64,000 nt of DNA from Morchella semilibera (GCA_009192285.1 WBVU01000011.1:620001-684000), one strand, 5' to 3'; shown: positions 1-11,561, numbered from the stretch's first letter. A program made the numbers and translations. Notes: generated from the sequence alone by a model not told the origin.

Positions 1-542
1 TGTGGCTCTAACTTTAAAGCCCGTTTCTATGCTCTACCTATTTCATTCTTGTTTCTTAGCTAGAATCGGGTCTGGGCGTTTAGGGTCTCTAGATACATTA
101 AGATATAAATGATCATTGACTCTTGATGACTGAACGTTACTTTAAGCCGATCGGCCTCGTCATACATACATATGGATCACATGTGAAAGCCTACTGCATG
201 TCTCAAACCCAGAGCAATTCTCCCGGACAACTTCATACGTCCATTTCACAAAGAAACAGAAATAATCCATTCATGAGATTAATGGGAATACCCTATTTCT
301 CTCCACATATCAATGCATCACATAGCCAGGCGCCTATTTGATAGCATGCCTGTGAGTACTCCTACCAACGCGACCCCCCAAAAAGGATACTTATAGCTAA
401 CAACATTGGAATAGTCGAGTCTGGCCCTCTTGTTGTCGCCGATTTATCATTTGTTTCTTGAGGTCTTTTTATTTTGGAGAAATGTTTACACTCCGGCCAC
501 AGCTTCTGTGCTATTTGTCTGGCCGTAGTTCACAAGAGCTAA

Positions 543-2289
543 CACGTGAGGTCTGCGAGGACACAGAAGCTATGGGCTTGGTACACAAAAAAGAAGCCAA
601 AGGATCACCTACTAGAGCAACTTTCCAAGGCGAAAAACTACGAACAGTGGCAGAATACTGCAATTAAGCTCGATGAGGTTCTTGGGAATGATTTGTGGTA
701 TGTGCTGTTATATGCGCTCATGGATACCCAATAACCAGCTCGTTGACAAGCTCTTTAGGCGACAGAACCCCACTAGTAAAGATTATGATTATAGACTCAT
801 CTACGAATGCCTTCAATGCTTAATAGAAGCAAGGGAGGAAGGCGATATTGTAAGGCTGGTGAACCTTGTCCGCTCTGGTAAGCTATCTACTCGATGCAGT
901 CCGTGAGATTTTAAGACAGTTTTGATAACTAGTATTACTGCAGGTCTTCTTCGCAATCTTGGAAACATATCTCATATAAACCTCTTCAACCGCTCATATG
1001 CCGGTAGCAAGCTCTTGATCGAGGATTATGTCTCCGAGGTTGTCACTTGTTTGAAGTACATCGCTAACCTCGAGTCAACTCCCCAACTCACGTCCCAGGC
1101 CAAGCTAGATCTTTTCCACGATACCAGACAATCGTTTGGGCGTTCGACGCTTGTTCTGCAGGGCGGTGCAATGTTTGGACTGTACCATCTCGGCATTGTC
1201 AAAGGCCTTCACCTCCGCGGCCTGCTACCCAGAATCATAACAGGAACTGGCGTTGGGGCATTGATAGCTGCGCTCGTTGGGATACACCCAGATGAGGAGC
1301 TGATAAAGTTCCTCGCCGTTGATGGGATAGACCTCAGTGCTTTTGACACAAAAAAGAAAGAGGGTAGTTTGAAGAGAAAGATCATGCGATTTTGGAAGCA
1401 CGGGTACTTTTTAGACGTAAAAGTACTTGAGGAGTGTGTGAGAGCCAATGTCGGTGACCTAACCTTCGATGAAGCCTACCAGAAAACTAAGCGAATTCTA
1501 AACATTACTGTTTCGACCGCCAAAAGGAACGAAGTCCCAAAGCTCCTTAACTATCTCACAGCGCCGAACGTGCTGATCTGGTCTGCTGCATGCGCTTCCA
1601 ATGCAACCTCAACGCTCTACGATAGCGTTGAGCTAATGTGCAAAGACGAGAACGGTGCCATCGTCCCTTGGGCCGCTCAAGAAATCATTTGGCAGCCCTG
1701 GACTCAAGCTTCCCACACCGACCGGGATTCCCCCCAAACACGCATCGCTGAGCTCTTTAACGTCAATCACTTCATTGTCTCCCAAGCCCGCCCGTACCTT
1801 GCACCCTTTCTAACGTCCGACCTCCACCGCCATGGGCGCCACGGCCTCACACTAAAGATCGCGCGCCTACTCGGGCTAGAAATCCGGCACAGACTCAGCC
1901 AACTCGATCTTCTCGGAGTGTTACCGCCCGGCCTGCGGACGTTCCTGGGGGACGAGACCATCCCGGGCGCTAGTGTCACGGTAGTCCCGCACCTCAGGTT
2001 GGCGGACTTTGAGCAACTACTGCAAAACCCAGATAAAAAGACGGTCAAGTACTGGATTGAAAAGGGCGAGCGGAGCATTTGGCCCGCGGGGGAGCTCCTT
2101 AGGGCTAGGTGTGAAATTGAGTTCACGCTCGATAGACTATACCTAAAGGTGAGGGACAGCCTACAGAGTTCGCGTGGGGGGGTCGAGTGCTTGGATAAGA
2201 GTACTAGTACGCCGGGTTTTGGGCTCAGGCAGAGAGCGGTCAGTGAAGGTACTGGAAGTACTGGACATAGTAGGAGGCTGTCGAGCTAA
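543..2289 (+). CDS. Patatin-like (TGL/SDP1-type) lipase homologue, probably catalytically dead
   Basis: Three exons can be read: 543-697, 759-877 and 944-2289, joined by GT..AG introns of 61 and 66 bp, giving at least 539 residues. The first exon has no in-frame ATG and the frame closes at 540-542, so an upstream exon is missing from this model or the 5' end is decayed. The order of motifs fits fungal triacylglycerol lipases of the TGL3/4/5-SDP1 group: an N-terminal LDEVLGNDLW block, RQNPTSKDYDYRL, LRSGLLRNLG, a patatin glycine loop QGGAMFG (about residues 164-170), then GTGVG (about 192-196) and LFNVNHFIVSQARPY. In active members the nucleophile elbow is GxSxG; here the Ser is Gly, and the later Asp-Gly motif is replaced by a stretch around TQASHTDRD. 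Active relatives act on lipid droplets or membranes. This copy may be a regulatory pseudoenzyme; I recall filamentous-fungal homologues with a similar loss, but cannot verify that. Identity is firm; the 5' end is not. Confidence 0.85.
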
Positions 2290-3141
2290 GCTTGTCTTCA
2301 GCCGGGCCCATTGGCGGTATCTGTTCAAGAGCCGGGCCGAGTCGCGATTCCTGTATTTCTTCCGTCTTCCGTCTTCCGTTTTCCTTTTTTCGTTTTCTTT
2401 TCTTTTCTTTTCTTTTCTTTTCTCAATTTCTTAGTTTCTTAGTATTTCTCCTTTTCCGGATTCTTTTCTGTCGGCTGTAGAAGACGAGATTGGATCGTTT
2501 TTTGAATTTTAATATGCAAGTAAGAAGTCTTACGCGGTGACTCCCAAGTCAAGACCTAACCCTACTTCAATACAAGTCGCACTCAAATTTCAATATATCT
2601 CGTCTCAACCTAAAGAAACTTATTTATCGCGTCTATCTACCGTATATTGGATTTATTCGAACGATTACTACTACAATGGCACCAAGGCTAGTCCATCTCC
2701 GACCTTTGCGAGTCAATGAGGTGTTATAGTGATATCAAACGATCACGCTTAGGCTCGCCTAAGTAAATCAAGAACAAGAACCTTAGTAGATTACCGTATG
2801 GTGCCATAGGGGCTCTACTTGCCAAATTTTTAAGTTTAGGACGAGGTATAACCAAAAAAAAAAAGGTTGGGTGGCAACCGTCCTAAACCTGAAACTTCGG
2901 CAAGTATATTTATCTAAACAAGCGTCCCACTTCTAGCGCCCGAAACTGAGGCGCGCTGCTGCATACATACTGTATTGTTTCCGTACCCGTGTTTGTATAC
3001 AAATCAAGCTATCCGACAACAATTCCCCGTAATAAGATATTAAGCAATTTCTTTATTGTTATTTCTAACCTCGAGTTGCATCTAGATATCTCACTCTAGG
3101 TAATGTATGTAATGCACGCCCACGACCCACTTACAGCTTTT
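2290..3141. other. Intergenic region after the patatin gene
   Basis: The region begins with a T/C-rich tract at about 2355-2440, with repeated TTTTC runs, that probably belongs to the 3' untranslated region. The only other structure I see is a TA-flanked hairpin at 2818-2904. No coding sequence is supported. Confidence 0.5.
2818..2904. repeat. Short inverted repeat flanked by TA
   Basis: The left arm starts ACTTGCC and contains TTTAGGACG; the right arm ends CGTCCTAAACC..GGCAAGT. The arms are about 27-30 bp with mismatches, separated by an A-rich centre. TA lies on both sides (2816-2817 and 2905-2906). It may be a very short Tc1/mariner-type remnant or simply a transcript-end hairpin for the convergent genes on either side. 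Confidence 0.45.
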
Positions 3142-4402
3142 CTACGCCGTCGCCGGTTTCCCAATCTGGATAATCTCTCCAGTCGTCTCATCGCTCCTAA
3201 GCGTCGGCCACGAAGTTCCATCCGCTACGTCAAGTAAGAAACTATAACGCTCTCTAAACCACTCGTCACCCTCCTCCTAAGAAAGAGGTAACATACCTTT
3301 CTTAAGCTTCAGCTCCACCTTTGTACCCATAACTTGGTATCCGCATCCGCTGGGATCGATGGCTCCATAGAGCGGGAAGCTGACCCTGTAGCGCTTGCTG
3401 TCGGGCATAGGCAGGTCCACGTCCAGCTGCTGGGGGAGGAAGCTAATGACTGCGCGCGCCTTATCAACTTTCTTGGCAAAGATGGAGACGATGACATGTG
3501 TGTATGTCTGGTAGAAATCATTGCGGCAGGTGACAAGTTCCTCCTCTTCGGCGGTTTTTGGAGCGCCGATGAACAAATGCCTATTAGTTGCGCAACCGGC
3601 GAGTTTGAGGAATTGGTCGAATTCGAGGACGCGACGCTTACAGCAAGAGTATCCTTTAGAGCCTGCGATTTTTCGGTGTTCCGGTAAGTGTCTTCACCGC
3701 TTCGCTGCCACCTGCCCTGCACCCCCGGTTTCGCGAGATTGTCACATACCTTCGTGAAAGATTGGCACCCCCGGATGGAAGACACAACTCCCCTCCTCAT
3801 CCTCCCTGCTCCCGCCCTCATACAACGCTTCGCACCCGCTGCGCTTACACTTTGCACCGATCGGTACTACAGAACCGTGTTCATCCTGCTCGAGCGGCTT
3901 CTCCTTCTTCTCCTGTGGTGGTGTCGGCGTCGCTACTGGCTTAGGCGCGGGCTTGTGCTCCGAGCCATAGATCTCTGTGCCGTCTGGATTTGTCTCCGGT
4001 GGCGGCGCAACTTCGGGATGCTTCTGGCCGGAAGCGCCGGGGCCCGATGTTTGTGCCGGCGCGAGGGTCGGCGCTGTAGTTGAGTGCTTACCAGTGCTGC
4101 AGGGGGGGATGGAGAGGAACTCGTCGAATGTCAGAACCTACCGCCGGATGGTGTCAGGGTTAGTAGACGAGAGTGGGGCCGGACTGGGACGAGGTGGGAC
4201 GTACTCGGGGTTTACAGCATTGCCAGCCTGGTGTAATTGGCTGTTAGTAGTGTGCAGCAGGCAGGGCGTAGAAGGTGGGTTATGGGAGTGCACCTTTTTG
4301 ACCTTCGTGGAATATGGGAGCACCCGGGTGGTGATAGCAGTCTTCCTCGGGGTCAGTGAAGGTCTTCTCACAGCCTTTGTGGGTACACTTCTGGGCGGCC
4401 AT
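3142..4402 (-). CDS. CHORD-CS domain protein (CHORDC1/RAR1-type HSP90 co-chaperone)
   Basis: Five exons on the minus strand: 4402-4294, 4227-4205, 4137-3750, 3662-3297 and 3224-3142. All junctions are GT..AG, phases agree, and the sum is 969 nt, 322 residues. The start MAAQKCTHKGC opens directly on CHORD 1 (CTHKGCEKTF..CYHHPGAPIFHEG..WQCCKPR..VLTFDEFLSIPPC). CHORD 2 follows after a Pro/Lys-rich linker (CKRSGCEALY..CVFHPGVPIFHEG..GYSCCKRRVLEFDQFL). The C-terminal half is a CS (p23-like) domain from about YQTYTHVIVSIFAKK to VELKLKKADGTSWPTL. The family binds zinc through Cys/His residues and works with HSP90 and SGT1; an Aspergillus nidulans member is called chpA. All expected ligands are visible, so the gene looks intact. 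Exon 2 is only 23 bp. Gene order gives no further clue. Confidence 0.96.
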
Positions 4403-4916
4403 TGTTCTCTTTCTCTTTTTAGCTATTTTATAATAAGTGATGGTCTGATGATTCGATAATGATGCTTTGAACAAGAATTGAAATAGAATTGACAGAGATA
4501 TAAGGTGGGAGAGAGATAGATAGTGACAGACAGGCAGACAAATAGTGAGGCTGCTTCCTTAAGACGCCCTCTCCTCCTCCCCCCCCCCGCGAGAGAGAAG
4601 CTTCTAGACCACTAGTGCAGAACGGGCAGGGTAACTACGACATACCCTTCCTACCCGGCTTGTCATTGGCGGGATGCGTCTATGGCGTGCATTGATTGAT
4701 CACTGTGACATGGGGGGGAAAAAAAAAAGGACTCGGGACGGAGATTTTAAAGAGTGATCCGGCTGGCAGAGACGGAGGTACTCTAGAGTAGGTATGTAGG
4801 TGGTATTGCATGCGGTACTCTAACGAGATCGGGATGTGTGAGATTCGGGATCGACAGCGGTACAAGAAAATGGAGCGATGGGGTCAATGTCACGCCTAAT
4901 AGAAACTAGAAACTTT

Positions 4917-5390
4917 GACTTGCCAAGACACTCTAATGTAGTATTTGTGATTACATGTGCCCCAGGGGTCCTCAAAGTGATGCAACGGCGACAAAAACTA
5001 CATGTACTAACTTCGCAGCTACTGGCCACTAAGCCCAAAAGTTGGGAAGTAATTTATATATGTCTAATTGCATCAGGCGGAGCTATATAATAATAGTAAA
5101 CGGAAATACAAATGGAAAAAATTGACTGGGTCTAGCTTTGATGGTGGTCGCGACACCAGGATATTAATGAAGTAATACCAGAGGTTGATTGTTATTACTT
5201 TTCTTGATGGTGAGAGGGAGCGGTTTAGGCCTCTCCCTCTCGACTAAGTACACTCTTTCTTACTCTTTCTCACCTGTTATCCTTAATAATACACCTTTAC
5301 TAAAGGGTTGTAATGTGGATTACCACAATTAAGCTCGTTGCATCACTTTAAGGACCCCGGGGTACATGTACTTAAGAGTACATGCAAGTC
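4917..5390. repeat. Inverted-repeat element, unclassified
   Basis: Arms at 4952-4987 and 5336-5370 match as imperfect inverted repeats over about 35 bp, sharing TACATGT..CCCC.GGGGTCCT.AAAGTGATGCAACG. The outer ends read GACTTGC and GCAAGTC. The interior holds no coding sequence. I see no convincing target-site duplication. It looks like a small non-autonomous DNA element, but the family is unknown. Confidence 0.55.
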
Positions 5391-6359
5391 CCTTATAATA
5401 GAGGTACATACAACATACTTGGCAGATCTTGTCTGCTGATAGTAAATTTTGATCTCGCACATGTTGGTATACTTGTTGCCAATTTTTGCACCTGTTCTAA
5501 TTGCAGAAACACAGTAGTGCGAACATACTGTACTTCATGTAGTGTTATCAACTGATAGTGATGACTAACCTTATCGAGCCGACAGGGACCAGGGTCTAAG
5601 TATAAACCAGGGTTTTCAACTAATCGGAAGAAAACTTTGTTTTGTGAGTGCGTCATAGTTAAAAATGACATTTTGCACCTAGGAACGCACTTTGCATGAC
5701 ACCCACCCTATAATTTGCCTCGTGGTCAATTTCTCGTGTAGTCGTTGATCTACACGTAGCGGGATATATATATATACAAATTGCTATTCCAGATTCCAAA
5801 GTATGTAGATATAAAAATATACAATGGGAAATATGGCTCATTTCTCTCAACCCACCCCATAATAATACAATGTAACGTAAAGAATACGGACGCCGCCAGT
5901 CAGGTGGGGGGAGAATGCGAAGAGAATGAAAAAAATGCCCCCCTTAGTTCGCCATGCGTGCACTCCGGGCTCCCATCCTATCCCCAAAAATTCGATGAAC
6001 GAATGGAACCAAGAAAGTATAGAAACAGGAAGAAGAAATGAATATAGAGAGCGAGGGTAGTAAAAGAAAAAGAAAAAGAAACCACTACAGCTCAAAATTG
6101 ATATTTGCAAAAACGGACCCCCCAAAAAAGTATTTACAAACAGTGAAAAAAAGAAAGAAAAAACAATATGATGGTGATGATGATGAATGTTGTGGGATTA
6201 ATGATAGTGATTAATTAGAAGAGCGAGTGTGTCGAAGTGAAGTGCGGAGGTGATGGCTATAGGTAATTGTTTCTAAGTGAGCTTGAAGTTTAGGCGTAGA
6301 TCCCTATAGATAACGGTTAGTCTTTATCTCGACAAATCAATAGCCGCGGGTCAGGGTTA

Positions 6360-7229
6360 CTAACAATACTCTGTAGCATACTCCACACTGAATTCCTTCT
6401 CCATTATTCCTTGACACGTCGTCGGTGGTTTCCCACCCGCTGTCAAGATGCGGTAGCCCAACTTATAATCCACGGATAAGTCCGGGATTGCCTTGATCCT
6501 AAGCCAGTCCACAGCCCCATATCCCACTCCAAGCTCGCCTTTTGACGCGGTTGCGACTGCCGGTACACCCTCATCTCTCTGTCCCGCGAGCAGATACCTG
6601 TCGTTCTTCTCCACACGAAAGTCGAATACAGGAACCGTGTTATTCGGCGCAAAGTAGTGGTGTCCGACCATGATCTGCTGACCGGTCATCCGCGCGACGA
6701 TCGAAAGCGACTTCGCAATGACATCTCTACCGATGTTGACCATGATATCAGGAAGGGTGTGGAGGAGCGTTGGGTTACATGCCACGAGGCAGGAAGCATC
6801 GTAGAGAGTTGCAACAGCGCCATTGGCTGCAGGAATTGTAGTGCTGAGTGAATCCGCGCAAGTATAGTTCTGGACGCCGCGTCCGAGGACTACACGGGCA
6901 AGAGTTGTGCCGGCATCTGGTGGAGAAAGGTTTTCCGTGCCTGTAGCAATCTGTTAGTAAGAATTACTCGGGTTTGGTGTTTATATATATAGAACCCTGG
7001 CGCCAAACTGCGGGGCATGCATATAAGTGGCTGATAGGCCAAAGGGTAACTAACCATTTGTGTCGGGCATGACCGCTCCTGAGAGATCGCAGCCGGTGAT
7101 CTTCTGATTCTTGTAAGCAGCAAGGAGCGTTGCGAGCTCGGTAAGCTGAGGACTGGCACTGAGTGGGAAGGCGTTCGCGGCGGCGCTGGTGAAGCCAATT
7201 ACCACAGTGGCGAATTGATGGAAGAGCAT
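6360..7229 (-). CDS. Secreted DUF3455 protein
   Basis: Two exons: 7229-7055 and 6940-6360, joined by a 114-bp GT..AG intron (7054-6941), giving 251 residues. The N-terminus MLFHQFATVVIGFTSAAANA is a plausible signal peptide with cleavage near the Ala-rich end, so the product is probably secreted or cell-wall associated. The mature part carries the fungal DUF3455 pattern: LGRGVQNYTC, an LYDASC block, HTLPDI near the middle, VGHHYF, a VPVFDF block, and a C-terminal TAGGKPPTTCQG. Proteins of this family are often labelled malate dehydrogenase in databases, but nothing here resembles that enzyme; the function is unknown. Length and motif order are usual for the family. The start is the only ATG that gives a signal peptide and a clean frame to the intron. 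Confidence 0.9.
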
Positions 7230-9532
7230 AGTGAAGATATTTTTATAGGAAAAAAAAAAGGGTTCAAAGATATGTACGGATTAATCTTCTTGCGGGTGGG
7301 AAGACAAGATGCACAAAACAAAGATTGTGGGGTCTAAGTAGTCGAATGAACGAGTACTGAGACAGGTCAACACTGAATAGGACTGAGGCTAGGGGACGTG
7401 AAAAACAATAAGTAGGAGCAGAGGATCGAATTCGGCACCGCTGCAAACACAAGCAAGTGGGAGAGAGTAAAGAACTGTGTTCGGCGGTAAGAAGATCTCC
7501 TAGTATATCCTACTGAATTGACAGATTCAATGAGATGGTGAAACTGATCAGCCAAAAGTGGGAGACATTCGGGGTAATATATGTACTTGCGAGCGTGTGT
7601 GCGGCGCATAACCAAACTAGACGAATGTCGAAGAGTCTCAGACATCTGGTACCACAGTCCAAGACTAAGAGTGGTATTGAGAGCCCTCATGACAGAACAT
7701 GGGGGTGATAGATTTTCCGGACAGGCATACATAGGATAAGCAAGGTTACTGTGTGTACTAGAGTATGCAGTTAACCTTCAAGGACCTAGAGGTTGGTGGG
7801 TGTGTAAGGTTTGCGGTACCTAGGGTAAGTCTTAGATCAGTATATCCTAGGGAGAGAGTGGGACCAACAACTCGTTTTCACACGAGAGCAGCTTGCACAC
7901 TGGTCCTGGTCCACAAGTGTGTACATGTATCTATCCATAATCCTAAAACCCATGCCCACATCAGGTTACTCGCTCGCTTGATCGGTCTGGCTCGACCGTA
8001 CCTGCATGGCTTGTGTGTCTTGTAGACGAGATTCTGCAGCCAATCCTTGAGAGTCCAAGACGTACCCTGTTGCTGCACGTTCATCACTCGTCACTCCCCT
8101 CCCCAAACTCACAATATGATTCGACTCGTCTCATCTCCACAAAGCTTGGTGCTCGGCTGGTACTAAAGTTGGCCCTTCATTCGCTCATCCCAGTTCCTTT
8201 TCCCGCCTTTTTCCGTTCCCTCTTTCACTGGGCTGCGGCAAAAATATACCACTAATCTCGCCTACTAAGCGCCTATTCCACTTAAATACCCCCAATTAGA
8301 TCCTATCCGGGTCGTGACCCCTCCAACCGGCTATAATTAGAAATCTCGGACAGTTGCAAATAAATCCCCTTCTGGAAGTGGAGGAAATCGGTAGACACCC
8401 GAGAGGTTAAAGTTGGATTAGGTTCGAATCTTTACCGCCTGCGTGTGGCCGATATTAAACAAACATAAGGATGCTACCGCAATCATTCATCGATCTCGAT
8501 ATATTCATAGGCACCCCCTCACGAATGTTTATTCTCGTGCTCTCAAATATATTGGCATGTTGTACGTACTACACCCCCCTTCCTGAAGTCCCTTGTATTT
8601 TATTCAACGGTGTTGCTTAACAAGAGCCGGCCTTAAATCTCCATACCACTAAAAACAACCACGAGTGATCACACATGATTTTGGCCAACAGGTAACTCCA
8701 GCTTTCCGGATAGTTCTGTCAGTCTCAATTACTCATTTCTTGCAGTACCGCATGCTGTTCCCATATTGCCGCTACTCGCATGCCGGGCTTACTCTGTCTG
8801 ATCTATCATGGTCACCAGCCGGAGCTCGAAGTTAGGCACCAGCTGGGCTGCATCTCATACCGCGGGACAGGTCAGACATACATGTACTTACTCTACTACT
8901 CGTGGTGCGCAGTATATCCGTTCCTTGGACAGGCACAGTTCTGGTCCAGTTCCCTACAGGATTACCCACCGCTGTGCATATATCTTAGCTTATTGATCAT
9001 CAGGTCCCTTTCATCCGTTGATCGCTCCCGCCTTTATCTTCTTCGGGGCCTAGGACGCCTATTCCGTAACGAGCGCGCCTTTATTCAGTGCCATGTTGAA
9101 TCTTTTGATTCGACAGCCGTTGAGTACGTCCAAAGCATACATGTATTCCGCGTTATGCTACGCGGTCACTCAAAGCAGGTAGAGGAGTCCTGGGTAAGAC
9201 CGTTCGGAAATATACCTCAGTGACGTGGTTCAACAGATTCAACGCCATGTGCGTCATATGGCATTGGGCCGTCCGGGCTATATAAATCTAATAAACCTGT
9301 CAGATAGGCTTTCTCAGCCTCATGATCCATCAGGTATTCAATGGAAAAGAAAAAAGGCTATCGGTAATCTAGAAAATTACAAATTCTCGGCAATGACCCC
9401 CGTCATTCCATGAGAGATACACAGTAAGGATTACATTTAGTATGGTAAAATATAGAATAATAATACATGTATGTAGTGCAATGTATACGTACATGTATGT
9501 ACTTAATGTAGTATTTAGTAGTAGATACATTG
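7230..9532. other. Intergenic region without a supported gene
   Basis: I see no coding region with family motifs. An open frame at 8780-9223 (147 codons, +) has no recognisable domain or signal and is most likely chance. A tRNA-like B-box, GGTTCGAATC, occurs at 8421-8430 without a foldable tRNA around it. Several TACATGTA palindromes lie here. Confidence 0.5.
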
Positions 9533-9900
9533 GTCTCGTTCCCAGACCCCAGCGGTATTTTTTTGGTTGTATGGTTCAATACCGGAAGGGTCTGGTGTGC
9601 TTGCCCAAAAAGTTTGTACCAGTCCTTTTTCTTGCCCAAAAGTCCGGTTTCTATGCCAAAGAGCTCCCAAAAACTCCGGATTCTGCAACAAAAAAGTCCG
9701 GTTGCCCTCCAAAATCCCCCGGTTACTATACCAAAAACTCCGGATTCTCTACCAAAAAAAAGTCCGGCGGGGTTATTTAGAAACCCGGATTTTTTCCGAA
9801 AAGTTATTGCTCCAGACCCTACTATGATAAACCTAAATTATCTATCGGTCACAACCACCACCACCACCACTAACATCACCGTATGGGCTGGGAACGAGAC
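9533..9900. repeat. Inverted-repeat element with internal TCCGG-type tandem array
   Basis: The ends are GTCTCGTTCCCAG and its complement CTGGGAACGAGAC, a 13-bp perfect terminal inverted repeat. Between about 9600 and 9770 a degenerate unit of roughly 25-30 bp recurs, built around CCAAAAA(G/C)TCCGG followed by a short pyrimidine-rich spacer. A CCACCA run precedes the right end. No transposase is inside, so this would be a non-autonomous element; its superfamily is unclear because the flanks show no obvious duplication. Confidence 0.55.
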
Positions 9901-9905
9901 TATAG

Positions 9906-10045
9906 GTACATGTACTTGTAGTACTGTCCTGACGTTCCTGAACTGGGCCGCTACGCGCACCCAAAATCAGGAGCCTGGCGTATTTTTGTATAGTAAATAT
10001 CAGTCGCGTTCAAAAACGTCAGGGCACTACAAGTACTACATGTAC
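9906..10045. repeat. Palindromic repeat with GTACATGTA termini
   Basis: Arms 9906-9942 and 10008-10045 are imperfect inverted repeats of about 37 bp: both contain GTACATGTA, CTTGTAGT, CCTGACGTT and TGAAC in the same order. The spacer is about 65 bp. It directly follows the preceding inverted-repeat element. Confidence 0.55.
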
Positions 10046-10592
10046 CCTCTCGTAAGTAAGTATGCACGTTGCGGGAAGATCACACGGTGTTATTTAATTT
10101 AGGATATGTATGTCTAATCGCTCAGCCTTCTCCCCCCCCTGTAATTTACCGCCTCATGTCCAAGAGAAACATCTCTTTCCCCCTCGCCTTCTCTGTAGGA
10201 GGTACGTAGTAGCTCTTTCTACTTGCATCTTTTGCCTCAAACAGTTCATCATGAATTATGAATGACCATTCCAGATAGTTTTTCGCCACGAGTTCAATTC
10301 CTGCGCATTATCTGAGTGGGCGGCGATATATTGCAGCGATTGAAAATTAATAATCTGCATAGAGAATTTTTTCTTTGATGATAGCATCCTGATATCTTAG
10401 TGGCTAAAATTAGGCGCTGTGATTGAACTATGGTGGCTTCGATGATCATGTATTATTGGATGTGGCCCAGAAACTACTCTACATGTACAGCCGCGTCCGC
10501 AAAGCTTTGGCACCCCCAGTCTCAAAGCTCATGAGTTCAAACCGTGATATAAACAACCAGATAAGAGTGACTGCAATGAAAATTTATAGTTA
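10046..10592. other. Intergenic region, no feature seen
   Basis: A/T-rich sequence with scattered stops in all frames. Only a TACATGTA palindrome at 10480 stands out. Confidence 0.4.
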
Positions 10593-10851
10593 GGGCCCGT
10601 TCGGACAACCTTAGATTATTTCTTTGGATTATTAGGCAGATTGGATTATCAGAAAGCGAAAATGATTATCAGCAGATAATCTAAACGTCCAGATAACATT
10701 GAAATAGGATTAGGCTTTCAGGATATCTGTGTTGTGGGAATAATCACCTCTAGAGGTGATTATTTTTTTTTTGGCGGATTATTGGGATAATCGGGGGTTC
10801 CAAATGCAATTGCACGAACAGCCTAAATTATTGGGTTGTCCGAAAGGGCCC
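10593..10851. mobile_element. Harbinger/Tourist-like MITE
   Basis: A 259-bp element with terminal inverted repeats GGGCCCGTTCGGACAACC (left) and the complement of GGGCCCTTTCGGACAACC (right), 17 of 18 matching. It is flanked on both sides by TTA (10590-10592 and 10852-10854). The GGGCC start and a TTA target duplication are typical of PIF/Harbinger elements and their Tourist MITEs. There is no coding capacity. The centre holds a perfect 26-bp palindrome at 10739-10764 (half-site AATAATCACCTCT). Few arm mismatches suggest a fairly recent insertion. Confidence 0.85.
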
Positions 10852-11561
10852 TTAAGTCTCTAAAACCACATGTAAAATCTAGTGCATCCTCTAAGCATCA
10901 CCGTCAAGATCTGAACTTTTGAACCCAAATCTTGTTAGACGAGTATCGTGTATAATCATCGTAGTATAGCTCTATCTTTATCTGTGTGTAGTCCCATCTC
11001 CTGAAAGTTGTCCTGTCAGAGTTTTCCTAACTCCGGGGCTTTCTTGAGATAAATGAATTCTATAATTAGAATTCTACTGGAGATCTTTACCTTATAAACT
11101 TGCAAGAACGACTTGTTTGCGAGACATAACACTACGACCTCCTAATCTATACGGTCCTTTTGCCACAATTAAACTGAGAGTTTATTGCTCTCTAGGAGAT
11201 TTTACAACCACTCAGGAAATTTTTTGTAGGAGGTCAAGACATTATAGAAGGCACACAGGCGGCCCTGGAGGTGGCAGGGGTGATATCAGCGCTCAACTAG
11301 GTACACTAAACTCAAGGATTAATATTTATTAGGAATGACGTCTAAATGTTGATGATAGTTTACCCAGTACCCCCCCCCCCCTAATTCTTTTTAGTTCGTT
11401 GGGTTTATTGGGGAAGAAGGGAACGCCCATGGCCAGGTTTAAGTTTCTCAATATATAGTTGACTCAATCCCAGTAAAGGTTACAGGATCGGAGGGAAATG
11501 TACCTTTATATTCTTATAAGGGAGGTATCGAAGTACGTGACTGCACCCCAAGATAAAGTTA
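10852..11561. other. Intergenic region, no gene seen
   Basis: An open frame of 71 codons at 11117-11332 has no recognisable motif. A run of 13 C at about 11370 follows TACCCAGTA and resembles the C-run inside the next inverted-repeat element, so another decayed copy may be present. Confidence 0.4.

Noticed and set aside
3334-4083. Plus-strand open frames opposite the CHORD gene
   Set aside because: They are antisense shadows of exons whose protein motifs are unambiguous on the minus strand.
5765-5780. TATATATATA run as a promoter
   Set aside because: No gene starts within a sensible distance on either strand.
8375-8440. tRNA-like boxes (GGAAATCGGTAGAC and GGTTCGAATC)
   Set aside because: The T-arm pairs poorly and no acceptor stem can be formed; spacing alone is not enough for a tRNA or SINE call.
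8780-9223. 147-codon open frame (+)
   Set aside because: No domain, no convincing membrane or signal pattern, and no codon pattern like the neighbouring genes.
9842-9870. CCACCACCA run as a coding repeat
   Set aside because: Too short and enclosed in an inverted-repeat element without an open frame.
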